Origin: Owenia fusiformis
Taxonomy: Eukaryota > Annelida > Polychaeta > Sabellida > Oweniidae
Direction of reading: 5' to 3'
Assembly: GCA_903813345.2 (NCBI GenBank)
Contig: CAIIXF020000006.1
Location: 9,166,989 to 9,226,988 of the forward strand
Length of the DNA: 60,000 nt
Shown here: positions 46,222-57,246 of the stretch, in pieces
Position numbering within the stretch: the first letter of the stretch is position 1
Layout of the letters: every line of letters begins with the position of its first letter
Position numbers and translations under genes: made by a program
Notes under the pieces: generated by a model
What the model was told of the DNA's origin: nothing
Databases searched by the model: none
What the model saw: the letters and a program-made list of their open reading frames with translations, nothing else

Positions 46222-47480
46222 GATGTCTAATGGCCCAGTTTCATTGATATAGAGACCATAGAATTATATGTATTGCAGATTAAGCATGATCGATCAATGA
46301 TATATGCATCACCCAGTTCATGATGGACAGATAAATTGATGTGTTTCATATTGTGTATATTAGAACTTTTTTCAAAGAAGTTTATTTTGCACATGAACAT
46401 ATTACATATGAAAATGAATTATTTAATAAATGATAATGTAAGAAGATTCATGACTTAACATAGGATGAGCATTCCTTGTATCTCCACACCCGCATGTGAC
46501 ATTTCATAGGGTACTATTTATATCCTATTACAAGATTAATAAAGTCAGGTCTGGTGCAATCCAAATATATTTTGGGTAAATTCATTTCATTTTAAATTGT
46601 TATTGTGACCAAATGTTTTTTGCCATTTAAATCTTTTAATCAACAACCGTTATTGGCCATATTGAATGTATTTTGGCAAACTTGAGCATTCATTTATTTC
46701 AATCAACTAGACCTGGTCATATTGAATATATAGAAAAAAAACAAAGTGAATGAAAACGGATATGTAAGGTAGTATTTACACCCTCATCACACTGAGAGTT
46801 GTTTGTGAAATTACAAGGAGCTTCCCCATGTGAAATAACATTTTCATGAAATATTTCGGTGGAGTGGGGGAAGTCCCTTTCCAAATTCATGATACAAGAG
46901 CATATAATGGTTGATAATACCTGTACATGTATGTATGTATGAATACCTTATGGTGATTTTGGTTTGATATTCGATGTCTCATTTTCTAAATATATGTGAC
47001 CTCTATGTATTTATGGCAAATGTTACTGGGTAGTGGTGCAATATACTGTATCAGTAGTAGAACAATAAAAAAAGGTGTTTCAGGTTTCCGATTCATAAAT
47101 ACTCATATGTGGACTCATTATTATTATATCAGGTGTATAAGCCTCTATTATACCATGTAGCGATAAATATTTGCGAAATATAAATCAACATATATTTAGA
47201 AGATGGGACATTGAATATCAATTGAAGACAATCTGCCCCTGGTATTTGACAAATACAACCACAACCACGTATTTCATTTCATTATAATTACAATTATCTC
47301 ACATTAGACACCATATGGCATATATATGTGGTAGGAAATTGGTAGGTATTGAGGGTCCAGACCCTGCATCTATTACTGGCACATTTTGTTTATAATTATT
47401 ATTAGCAGTATTGCACTGTGTTAAACTTGATCGCTTCTTCGAGTCTGCTGGCTCCCCCTGGTGGTGGTAATTTATGGTCG
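46222..47480. other. 3' flank of copy B
   Basis: Co-linear with 20701-21411 and 23828-24123 of copy A. Non-coding; it contains the empty site of the 2.4 kb insertion of copy A near 47007-47012. Confidence 0.6.
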
Positions 47481-47741
47481 CTACTGGTACTCCCAGCTGG
47501 TACTCAATGCGTCACCTGACCTGCAGCTCACCAAATCAGGAGTATTTGATAACGAGGAAAAGTTTGAGATTGAACTTGTGTTAGTGGCTGTAATATCCAT
47601 ATTTGCACTTCCTAAAAATGCTGAGTCAGCAGTCTTGGAACTATCATCGTCAGTTATTGTGATTAGCTCTCTAGTACTGCAATCGTCCCTTGGCACCATT
47701 CCTCGATTCATTTCGTGAGCACTATAAGTATCATAAAACAC
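47481..47741 (-). CDS. Terminal exon of an unrecognised minus-strand gene, copy B
   Basis: On the minus strand, TTTTGTCCTTTTTCAG precedes the exon starting at 47741. It reads VFYDTYSAHEMNRGMVPRDD, then a Ser/Thr/Asn-rich stretch with SNTPDLVSCRS, and stops after STSWEYQ at 47481. Relative to copy A there is a 13-bp insertion (a duplicated CTGGTACTC segment) and a 2-bp loss, so the C-terminus seen in copy A is out of frame. Upstream exons would lie at higher coordinates; none is recognised before 60000. The family is unknown, but conservation of residues and acceptor supports a real coding exon. Confidence 0.6.
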   Translation of the reverse strand: MFYDTYSAHEMNRGMVPRDDCSTRELITITDDDSSKTADSAFLGSANMDITATNTSSISNFSSLSNTPDLVSCRSGDALSTSWEYQ

Positions 47742-48081
47742 CTGAAAAAGGACAAAACTATGTAAAGGTATTGTTGATTAGAGGCAACACTTTAAATGAA
47801 CCATTGATATTTTTCACTGGAATGTTGGAAGACAGGCCTCTAGCTTTAACACAAAGGGGGTTCACTTTCCTAAAAAGTCCAGGGGGGGCTCACTTGACAA
47901 CATTGGCCAAAAATCTGTTGAAAAGTGCTCAGAAATGGTGATTTTGGAAGATTTTTTGGCCAGCTCCCTGAACTCCACCTCCCCCTCCCTAGCTATGGGC
48001 ATGGAAGGGATTATATATTCATCCTGCTTTATCTTTCCAGTTAACACTGCGCATTACCAACTCAGTACATCAATGGGCTTT

Positions 48082-48211
48082 TTAAGGTGCCATGGTGCTT
48101 GACAGGAAATTGACAAAACAGGAAGTGACAAAACCATGCTGGATTTTGAATATTTTTTAAACCAAGATAATAGAGTTCTGTTTTGACCTCCAGTCAGTTT
48201 GACTAGTACTA
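48082..48211 (+). mobile_element. TTAA element, left part (right part at 57390-57503)
   Basis: TTAAGGTGCCATGGTGCTTG, then CAGGAAATTGACAAAACAGG and TTTTGACCTCCAGTCAG. Broken at CTAGTACTA by the CACGGGG element; resumes at 57385-57390 with TACTAGTAAC, ATCACAATGTACATGGTCAG and ATGACCCTAACATGATG. That part is in turn cut by the G-run element at 57504. Confidence 0.7.
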
Positions 48212-48310
48212 CACGGGGTCAACCCAGTTGTCCGAAACCCAATTCTCCGAAACCCAGTTTTCCGAAAATTACAGCTTACAGCTCTATGAACGAGCACTCT
48301 TTCATTGTTA

Positions 48311-49306
48311 AGGGGTTCCGCTAAGCTTCCCATATAAAACAATGGAGAGGTTAAGCTAACGATGTTTTTCACAACGTAACCGTGAACGCAAAGTACAAAA
48401 ATTAACAAAGGAATGTATCGAGCGCTTATAGTTTTATGCGCGCTTAGTCTACTTCAGATACTCTTTCAGCTTCAGAGTTTCGGGTTTAGAACGGGAGATT
48501 TGAATATTTCACGTTGGGTCAACGGGAACCATTTTACTCGTGTCTATTGAACACTATGCTGTCAATTTTGATTTCGATGCACAGTTGAATTCTTGCTGAA
48601 CACGATGATGTATGTCATGCATGATTTAGCGCCAAAAATCTTACGAAACGAGCTCGTTTAAAATATGTATTAGAAAACCAGCTATAAAACCGCATCAATG
48701 ACATACTATAGAATCATTACACGCTATGGTGTAGTCTAAACAAACACTGGATTTGAACGGCTATTTATATGAGAAGGCTACATGAATTTGTATATGGTCG
48801 AGTGATACGTACAGGTTCAGTTTCGATTATATATGCAAAGCTTAACCTCTCCAGTATGGCGACTCCAGGCGAGTCAACTAGACCAGTCCATTTTTTAGAA
48901 ATAAGGGGAGTTTTGTAAAATCCAATTAATAGAAATTTTCTTAGCAGATAAAGTAATTGTTCAAAGAATTCATGTACAGCAGCCAATATAAATCCTTGTA
49001 TACGTATTAGAACTGCTTTGTTTCATTTGGATGATATTTCACATGCCAAACTGTGTACTATGGGGCAATTTAGATGTCAATCAAACACAAATAGAATATC
49101 CCGAAACGTCAGCCATAAATGTGAAATTAATTTGTCAAAATGAAAATCTCTCTTTTTATATATGTGTGATGATCAATAATATACTAAAACGTCCTCGAGC
49201 CTGGGAACCCTTGAGTAATATTCCGGAATTGGCCCTTTTACACTAAACGGTGAGCAACACCAGAAACGAGCGTTCGATTTACTAAACGATATGCGCCACC
49301 CTTTAT
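48311..49306. mobile_element. About 1 kb insertion absent from copy A
   Basis: Copy A runs ATTGTTAAATGGTGTATTTG (about 25101-25120). Copy B has about 1 kb between ATTGTTA and TGTATTTGAG. Ends AAGGGGTTCCGC and GCGCCACCCTTT are weakly inverted. Inside, GGAGAGGTTAAGCT (48344) is inverted at 48839. The family and duplication are unresolved. Confidence 0.5.
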
Positions 49307-50824
49307 AGCGTGTATTTGAGAGTAAATTTCATCAACTGAACGATTCCTTTATGGGTTGGTATTTAATAAAACTGTCAAAAGATGAAAGTACAAGGGCATA
49401 AACAGGTGATATAGATGTTTAAACAAAGTTAAATTATGTTACTCGCATTGCAAAGTGGCGTTTACATAACATACATAGGGGTCCGGACAATTTTTAATTT
49501 TCTTTATGGCCCATGGGCCTTTCGAGAGGGAATAACATTTTTCCAATTGGTGGGCGTTCATAAAAGGGGAAATAGCCTTCCCAAGCCAATGGGCATTTAT
49601 TTCCCAAGTAAAAAAAAATTCTAATTTAGACCTACTTTAGACCTAGTACCGCTCTAATGCCCTCATATCCTTCTAAATTACTGGGCGGTTCCCATTGGAA
49701 CGGTATTAAAATCTGTTAATACCGACTAGCCGGTACTAGAGTATTGCATCGGTGTAAAATCTGTTAATACCGACTAGTCGTAGTCATATAAATCCGACCA
49801 TCGTATGCTTTATTTGTCATTATTTTTTGATAATTTGGATATTTATTTTTTGTTATTTTCTTGCATACTAGGGTCGTACACACTTCCCGGTTGTAAATTG
49901 AGGGAAATGCTTTCCTGGCCTGTTTAGGCAACCAAAATCACACAAATTATGTATTAGAATATGCTCTTCATCGATAATGTATTTAATCCTACCTTACACA
50001 CGTCAAACGCTTGATAATTGAAGAAGTATAAGAATTTTTCTGGAAACAATTTTTTTCCCCATGTGTAGATGCATTCTGGGTAATGATTGTGTAAAAGTAA
50101 AACTCTAGGTGAAGCGAAAAACGAAATTACAATAAATAACAGCAGCCATATTGAGATCGAGATTTCAACTCGAAAGTTTATCATCGTCTTATGACAATTG
50201 AATCGCCTTCTCAGACACCAAGGAGGGTGAAGAAACCGAAAACAGATATGTTGGTAATAAATAATTACGATTTCGTTTTGGTTGCATGGTTTCACATTTA
50301 TACTGTATTCAGTGACCTTGAGTGACCTTGAGAACCATATTGGAAATTGGTTCAAACATATACGAAAATGATTACATTTCTTCAATTATCAAGTATTTCC
50401 TGTGTTTAAGGTAAGAGTTAATACATTCTAGTTGAAGCATTGGATCCATTGTCTTATCTGTGTAAATTTTGTTGAGCATAGAGGGCAGAAAAGCATTTAC
50501 CGCAATATACTGGGCTTAATATCCTCGACGCAAATGTTGAAAACAAAAATAAAAAACAAATATCCAAATCGTCAAAAAGAAACGTGAAACAACAACATTA
50601 AGTCGAGTTCACTTGACTAACTAGTCGGTACTAGAGTTATATTACAGCGGTGTTAACTTATATTTAATCTTGTTGATACAGACTGAGCGGTATAAGAGCA
50701 GCATTACGTTATAAAAATCAGGACATCTATACTAGATCGGTGTTAAATTTCCCGCTCTTTTTAAACCAAAAGAAAATGGCTTACAAAGAATGTTCAACTG
50801 TAAGAGATTTGGGTTTATAACAAA

Positions 50825-51315
50825 CACCCCAGTCACATTTCCTACGGCGACCTTGCGGTCTATCATTTCTGCGGCCAGTAGCTTTTCTACGCTCGCCGCA
50901 GAATTTCTGCGCTCTCATACTTTTGCAGTCACATTTCCCACGGCAGCCGCACGGTGAATTTTAAATTTCTATTGATAAATAAAAGTTTTTTTCATTTTAT
51001 TTACATCAGGACAATTTATAAATGTTATTCAAAGTGCTAGGATGTAATATCAAATGAAAAGTGATCGTGAAACATTGACAAATAATGATTCAATCTTGTT
51101 GAGCCAGTTGATTTCTACGGGGGTCTCAGAAATAAACAAATATTATAACTCCGAGTTATAATTTCTACGCCTTCCCTGCGGCCTGTAAAAATCTGCATAC
51201 GCCGTACGGAGGCCGCAAGGCGAGCGTAGTTTTTCTACGCTCGCCGCAGAAATTCACCGATTTTATTGTTCTGCGGTCGACTTGCGGCCGCCGTGCGACA
51301 ATTGTGACTGGGGTG
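50825..51315. mobile_element. MITE with CACCCCAGTCAC ends
   Basis: 491 bp, starting CACCCCAGTCACATTTCC and ending GACAATTGTGACTGGGGTG. GC-rich internal motifs GCGGCC, CTACGCTCGCCGCAGAA occur in both orientations. AAA flanks both sides, too short to be sure of a duplication. Confidence 0.65.
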
Positions 51316-52079
51316 AAAGTATGAAAATGACCAATCAAATATCACTGGCATGTAGCGATTATAGCGGTCCTGTCTTGGCTTATTGAATTGTTACGAAGTT
51401 ACGTATGCGGTGCGGCAGTTAGAGAGCAAATGACCATCATTTCAATGTAATAGTTTATGCAGGAAAATTGAGATTAGGCCATTGGAGTATTTGTTTCATG
51501 CATTTGTAAAACATTACCCACTCATAGGTCATACTTCAGTGTACTTATCGTTAAACCAATAACTCAAATATATGCCCTTGTACACCGATCACCTGTTGAA
51601 ATTAATACAGGCCGATTTCAACAAATGTAAACGGCGATATATTTAAAATCGTATTCAATCATGACCACGTCCCAACTTCTTTTGTTTTCTTTACAACTAA
51701 CACGGTGACTAAGCTATGACTGCAGTCTATTCAGTGTTGCGTATCGAACCTTGTTTATTATAAAAATAGTGCAACAACAAGCAGAATTCACACATTTACC
51801 TTACACTTATTCTCAACTGAAGACATTGAATTTATCTCTTAGGTTTTACATTATAAATATCTTAAGATGCAGAATACGAAAATAGAGGCTTAGGCCCAAC
51901 TTTGTATGAATTTTATGAGAATAGTCTGATTTTAGAGAAATGAAAAGAAAAATGTCCACACCCTACACAAAATATTTATGGTTCCCCGGGAATACGTATG
52001 TGCTGCTTGTATATTAGAATCGTATTCCAGTTACAGAAAGAAGTACATATCATGGTAAACTATATACAACAGTTATGCA

Positions 52080-52205
52080 CTTGGAGGTTTTGGATATCCC
52101 GAGGGATATATAATATATCTTCCCTTGGTCCCTTCGGTCCCTCGGGAAGATATATTGTATATCCCTCGGGATATTCCCTGTATCAAAAACCTCCAATTGC
52201 ATTAC
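52080..52205. repeat. Palindrome, GGAGGTTTTGGATATCCC..
   Basis: TTGGAGGTTTTGGATATCCC at 52081 faces CAAAAACCTCCAATTGC ending near 52200, with a palindromic centre of GAAGATATAT / CCCTCGGG words. A looser relative is at 53345-53470. Confidence 0.6.
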
Positions 52206-52595
52206 CCCTATATATTGGCCAAGGGATAATCCCAATATCCTGAACCGCGACTATAGGATAATATGTTTATCCCATACCAATCTTGGTCATCTGGTTCACA
52301 TTGTTAAATCGTGGAAACATTTGAGAATATTCATGTCCAGTTTTGTTTTCTTGGCCGTGGGCGGATTTTCATGTTCTCTCAAATATTCCCATATTTATTT
52401 TCTCGAATTTTTTATTGATTAAGTGGATGCTCTTTCCTTTTTTTTAACTATCAAACAGACCCTGATTGTCTGTGTTTTCTCCATTGCCGTTTACAGTCAT
52501 TCCGCGAATGTTACAAATTATGAACAAATATGCAAGCGGCGATTATGACGTAGCGGGCAGATATACTATATCTGCCCGCTTGGAGCGGGACGTAA

Positions 52596-53335
52596 AGCTT
52601 TATCCCATGGTTGCAAGGAGGATATAGATCGAATATCACATGATGATATATTTGATATGTGGATCAAGATATCATATTTTAGCAAACAATTTACAAACCA
52701 TCGAATATCACTTTTAAACTATCGAATATCACATCTTAAATAGAGGATATCCTATGATTTATGAGTGATATGATTTTTATCCACGAATGGATATGATATC
52801 TGAACGAGTGAGCGTAGCGAGAGAGTGCAGATATCAACATCCATGAGTGGATATAAGTGATATTTTTGAAAAACCATAGGATTGTCCGTTTATCCCATTG
52901 GGAATTATTATCCAGTGAGCATTGAATAGTCAGATAAATTGCAATGGAAATTCCATTTCGTCTGACATTTTGATTGCGATAATTCAACGAACGTCATATA
53001 CGTGACGTAACAGAGTGGTGTGTATTTAATGCGAACGCCGTAAAAACAAGATCCCAAAAAATAAAAATATATAATAAATATATAAACGATCGTTTTGCTG
53101 AATTAATAAAAAAAATTGAAAAAATCAAAACCATCGAATATCACCTTCGAAACCATCGAATATCACTTTTGAAACCATCGAATATCACCTTTCAATAAGT
53201 GATATTCGATGGTTTCAAAAGTGATATTCGATGATTTGGGAATTGTTTGCTAAAATATGATATCTTCATCCACGTATCAATTATATCTTCACGTGATATT
53301 CGATATATATCCTTGTAACCATGGGATAAATAAGG
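52596..53335. repeat. Large inverted repeat with CGAATATCAC motifs
   Basis: The left arm about 52596-52735 (TTTATCCCATGGTTGCAAGG, ATCGAATATCAC repeats, ATATGATATC) is mirrored by about 53185-53335 (GTGATATTCGAT repeats, CTTGTAACCATGGGATAAAT). Extra CATCGAATATCAC copies lie at 53130-53190. Probably a foldback element; duplication not determined. Confidence 0.65.
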
Positions 53336-54709
53336 GTTATGTACTGGGAGGTTTTGGATATGGGGTTTTTCCAAAGGGAGATATGCATATCTACCCGAGG
53401 GACCGTAGGGACAGAAAGTAGATGTGCATATCTCACGAGGGATGAACCCAATATCCAAACCGACCGTACATAACTGCTTTATCCTATACCAAGTAGAGTT
53501 TTCAGTAGTACAAGGTGTAAAAAATAAACAAATCATTCATATGCAAAGTCATTTTATTGCATTTCCACTTTTTTTGAAGCGGGAAGATACGCCCCGAAGC
53601 GGGAAGATATGCACCGAAGCGGGAGATATGACGGGAGATATTGAGGTTCTTGATATGGAAACCTCAAAATCAGGATACGGGATATATCTTACCAACTTAT
53701 CTCCCTAAAACCCTACTTGGCATAGGATAAATCAAGATAATTTCTACTCGCATCTAGTCTATTCCACATGTTTGGGAAAAGTGTACAGGAAAATCTCCAT
53801 GTTCAATTGATGTATGATCAATATATACGAATCGAATGTATTCTCGTGTGCATTACAATATCCACATTGAAACATTTTTGGCCTGCAATGGACGTATAAT
53901 GAATTAGAATATGAGGCCGTGTTATCATTCTAATGTAAAGTCATGGTATTTACTGTGGTATTGGGTTGCAAGTTAATATCAGATTCAATGCAAATTAATC
54001 ATCTAATATCAGATGCTCGATCAGTCCAATAATCTAATATCAGGTCATCAGTTCGATATCTAGCACTTGTTCTAACGACGCGGTATTACTAGGCTATCAT
54101 ATTATAAATACACACACATATAAAACAATCAAACTGGTACACGATATAAGCACGACTGCTCTTTCAATTGAGTATAAATGTTGATAAACTTTCCCGGAAG
54201 CCAAGACATACACGTTTAGACGATGCTATTTTCAGTTCAGTGTAAGAGTAAATGCCCGGATATCGAGGCTTTTTCGTGTAAAGTTTTAACCAAGCATCTA
54301 AAATCGGGTTATATTGCGTGTAGAATTTATCGATATCAGGGCCGCTACATGCCAGTGAAATATAGATTCAGAAGTTACTGACATACTTGAACATTCTGCA
54401 TGTCTATTTTGTGAGGGGTAAAATGTAAGTATTGCTGTGTTATTCCAATTTAGATGGGCAAATCTTCTTTTCTTTGTGAATTTATCAAGGCCAAGTTTTA
54501 ATTCTATTCATTATACATACAGTCAAAGTGGTCAAGCATAAATGTGTTGTGTATGACCAATTGTACCATGCAGTAAAAATATAAGGTATTTTATAAAGAT
54601 TATGAAGATAAATACTGCTGGAGGCCTAGAGGGTCCTTCAATAACTGCCTTCTTGCCTTCAGGACAATTCTGAATGGGTAAAATTACCAGTGATGTAACA
54701 TAATAATTG

Positions 54710-55070
54710 CTTATATATCATCTTACATACCCTGGGCCAACCTAAAATGAACAATTTGCGTGATATTTCCAAAATTGTGGTACTTTTACGTGGATTTTTC
54801 CAAAATCTGGTAGTTTTTAAAAAAATTGGTAGTTTTTGTGGTCGATTTTTAAAAATCTGGAGTTTTTTAGGTAAATTTTGAAACAACGAGTTTTTATGGT
54901 GAAATAAAACGGTACTTTTTTTTAAAAAAAAGCGGATTATCTCCATTTTTCTAATAAAAGCAATAGTTTTTGCGGTAAATTCTGCAAAAAGTGGTAGTTT
55001 TGCGGGAGATTTTTGACAAAATCTGTAGTTTTTGCGAGAGAATTTTGAAAAAACGTTGGACTGCGTGTGA
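54710..55070 (-). repeat. Minisatellite, reverse-orientation relative of 44836-45141
   Basis: Imperfect units of about 28-32 bp around GGTAGTTTTTGTGGT / ATTTTTCCAAAATCTGG. Flank ACCCTGGGCCAACCTAAAAT corresponds in reverse to TTAGGTTGGCAGGTATG of the 306-bp element. Confidence 0.55.
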
Positions 55071-55330
55071 ATTAATTAATACATGTAATAGGCCAGAACC
55101 AGATTTGGTCTTGAGCACTTCAGTACTACATCACAAAATAACAAACAGTCGTTTGGAGCTTTTAGGTGTACTAATAGTTAGAGCTACTGCATGTCTGTTG
55201 ACATACATCATATCATTATACTAATTTTGATCAGAAGGCAAAAGGCTGAAACAGAAGCATCGTCATAAGATCTGTGTTACTAGCTGTATTTAAATATGCA
55301 TTTAAATATGATATTGATTATTCTCATTAT

Positions 55331-55812
55331 TCCCATTTCGCCCCTTCCCACTTCGCCCCTTCCCATTTTGCCTCTCATTTATTCCCATTTTGCCCCTTTC
55401 CCAATACGCCCTTTTCCCATCTCGCCCCTTCCTATTTTGCCCCTTTGCCATTTCACCCCTTTCCCATGTCCCATATCGCCCCTTTCCCTTATCGCCCCTT
55501 CCCATTTCGCCCCTTCCCATGTCCCCCCTTCCCATTTCGCCCATTACCATTTTAGATCAATAACAGGTTTTATTCAAATATTATTCAATTATTCAGGGGC
55601 AAAATGGGAAGGGGCGAAATGGGAATAAATGAGGGGCGAAATGGGAAAGAGGACAATTGGGAAGGGGCGAAGGGGGAATAAAATAGGAGGCTGTGATATC
55701 TCACGAAATGGGAAGGGGGCTGAATGGGACAGGGGCGAAATGGAAGAGGGGCAAAATGGGTAAGGGGTAATTTGGGAAAGGGGCGAAATGGGAAGGGGCG
55801 AAATGGGAAGAC
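55331..55812. repeat. Inverted pair of 15-bp minisatellite arrays
   Basis: 55331-55548 is a C/T-rich array of CCCATTTCGCCCCTT units (mostly 15 bp). 55596-55812 is the inverted A/G-rich array. About 50 bp separate them. Open frames across both arrays are artefacts of the 15-bp period. Confidence 0.85.
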
Positions 55813-55849
55813 GCCGGATTTCATCTGTATTTAATCAGTATTGGAGCTG

Positions 55850-56160
55850 TACTAGAGCAGTATTAAATATCCCTGTCCAATACCGATGCATCGGTATTTG
55901 ATCGGTACTTGATCGGTATTGGAGTTTCACTAAAGCCATATTAAAAAGCATAGTCCTATACCGGTGCATCGTTATTAGAGCTATATAAGATCGGTACTAG
56001 GTCGGTATTTGGTCGGTATTTGGTTAAAGCTGATTGGCTGACAGGACTTCTAAATTAGCTCATTTGCATGATAAATTTTAGAAGGATTTCATCGGTATTA
56101 GTTCGGTATTAGACAACTACATTAGGTCGGTATAAGGTCGGTATAAGGTCGGCATTTAAT
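55850..56160. repeat. Short repeats TCGGTATT / GGTCGGTAT
   Basis: Some fifteen dispersed copies of ATCGGTATT-like words near the right end of the 6.6 kb insertion; the inverted words lie near its left end. Confidence 0.7.
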
Positions 56161-56758
56161 ATGCAACGTCCATTGGATTTTTTCACTTGGGTTAGTAAAG
56201 TTGACGTGTACATCTTTTGAAACCAAAACTTATTTTTCACTTACGTACTCTGTTCGAGAAATAGAGATTAAATTCAAAAGGATGAAGTGAGTACATGACG
56301 AAAATGAAACTTCTTGCGAATGGGAGAACATCCATTTTGATAAGAGGACAGCCTGTCTTCGTTTCCAGTTGATCCCAAGTGATTAAGTTTCGAATGTTTT
56401 GTTCTTTTACGATTTGATAAGAGACAGAGACTAAGAAATTAAGTGCGACGAAATAATTTGACAACGTATTTATGTACACTGTTTTATTCTTAAAGTTCTA
56501 TGCGTTAACTTATTTTATCTGTTTCAAAATGTTTCATTTTATTCTGCCTATGTAAAAGAGATTGACTGATTGAAGAAGATAGATAAACTGTTCCGTAATA
56601 TGTATTGTGTTTTGATAACCTTTTTTAGAATCTCAACGTAAACTAAATCCCCCGTTCCTGCCATTCTGGTAACATGGGTAACGCCATGCAATGGATGCAA
56701 TTCAAAGTAAGAGAGAGAGAGATCTACTGATGAACATCAGAATGCGTCCATTAGTGGT

Positions 56759-57246
56759 GTCAATTAACCGCTTGAGCATTAACCGGTTAACCGGGGGTTT
56801 TTACCGGTTAAAGTCGGTTAACCGGCGGAAAATTTGAACTGATAATTTCAAATGAAATCTTCATCTTCGATCTTGAAAGTTGAAAAAAATTGGAAAAATG
56901 ATATATCGGCTTTTATTTTTACGTTCGTCAAGCTTTACTCTATTCTATGTAAGTAAGCGCGGGAAAGCAATGTGGCATGAATTAAATTTGCTGATTGGAT
57001 GTTTGTAAGGAATTATCGGACCTATCACATGTATGAGTATCTCACATGAAACTGACGCTTGAAAAACAAACAGATTAAAATGCACATGTATGAGTAGCTT
57101 ACGTGAATTTGACACCATAAAACCAAACGGATTAGCATGCAAAATAAGCGCGGGAAATAACAGAATTATACACGGTCAACTAACCGCCCATAAAAACACA
57201 GACCGGTCAAGGCATTATCGGCGGTTAACCGGTTAACCGGTTAATA
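56759..57246. mobile_element. MITE with ACCGGTTAACCGG terminal motifs (hAT-like?)
   Basis: Left 56759-56832 and right about 57165-57246 both carry repeated TTAACCGGTTAACCGG, ending TTAGTGGTGTCAATTAACC on the left and, inverted, TTAGTATTAACCGG on the right. I found no matching 8-bp flanks. Assignment rests on end similarity only. Confidence 0.5.

Larger units (their letters stand above)
49603..56191. mobile_element. 6.6 kb insertion with CCCAAGT ends and ACCGA-type subterminal repeats
   Basis: Copy A reads CATTTATTTAGTAAAG uninterrupted (about 25411-25426). Copy B has CCCAAGTAAAAAAAAATTC after ATTT and TTTTTTCACTTGGG before TTAG, a 2-bp TT duplication at most. Inside both ends lie repeats of GGTCGGTATAA / AATACCGAC type (49710-49790, 50620-50700, 55880-56150). 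Contents: MITE 50825-51315, palindromes 52080-53480, minisatellite 54710-55070, inverted arrays 55331-55812. No convincing transposase; a 143-codon minus frame (49954-50385) is unrecognised. Confidence 0.65.

Noticed and set aside
55274-55824. Pro/His/Phe-rich and Gly/Arg-rich frames
   Set aside because: Products of 15-bp minisatellite arrays in two orientations.
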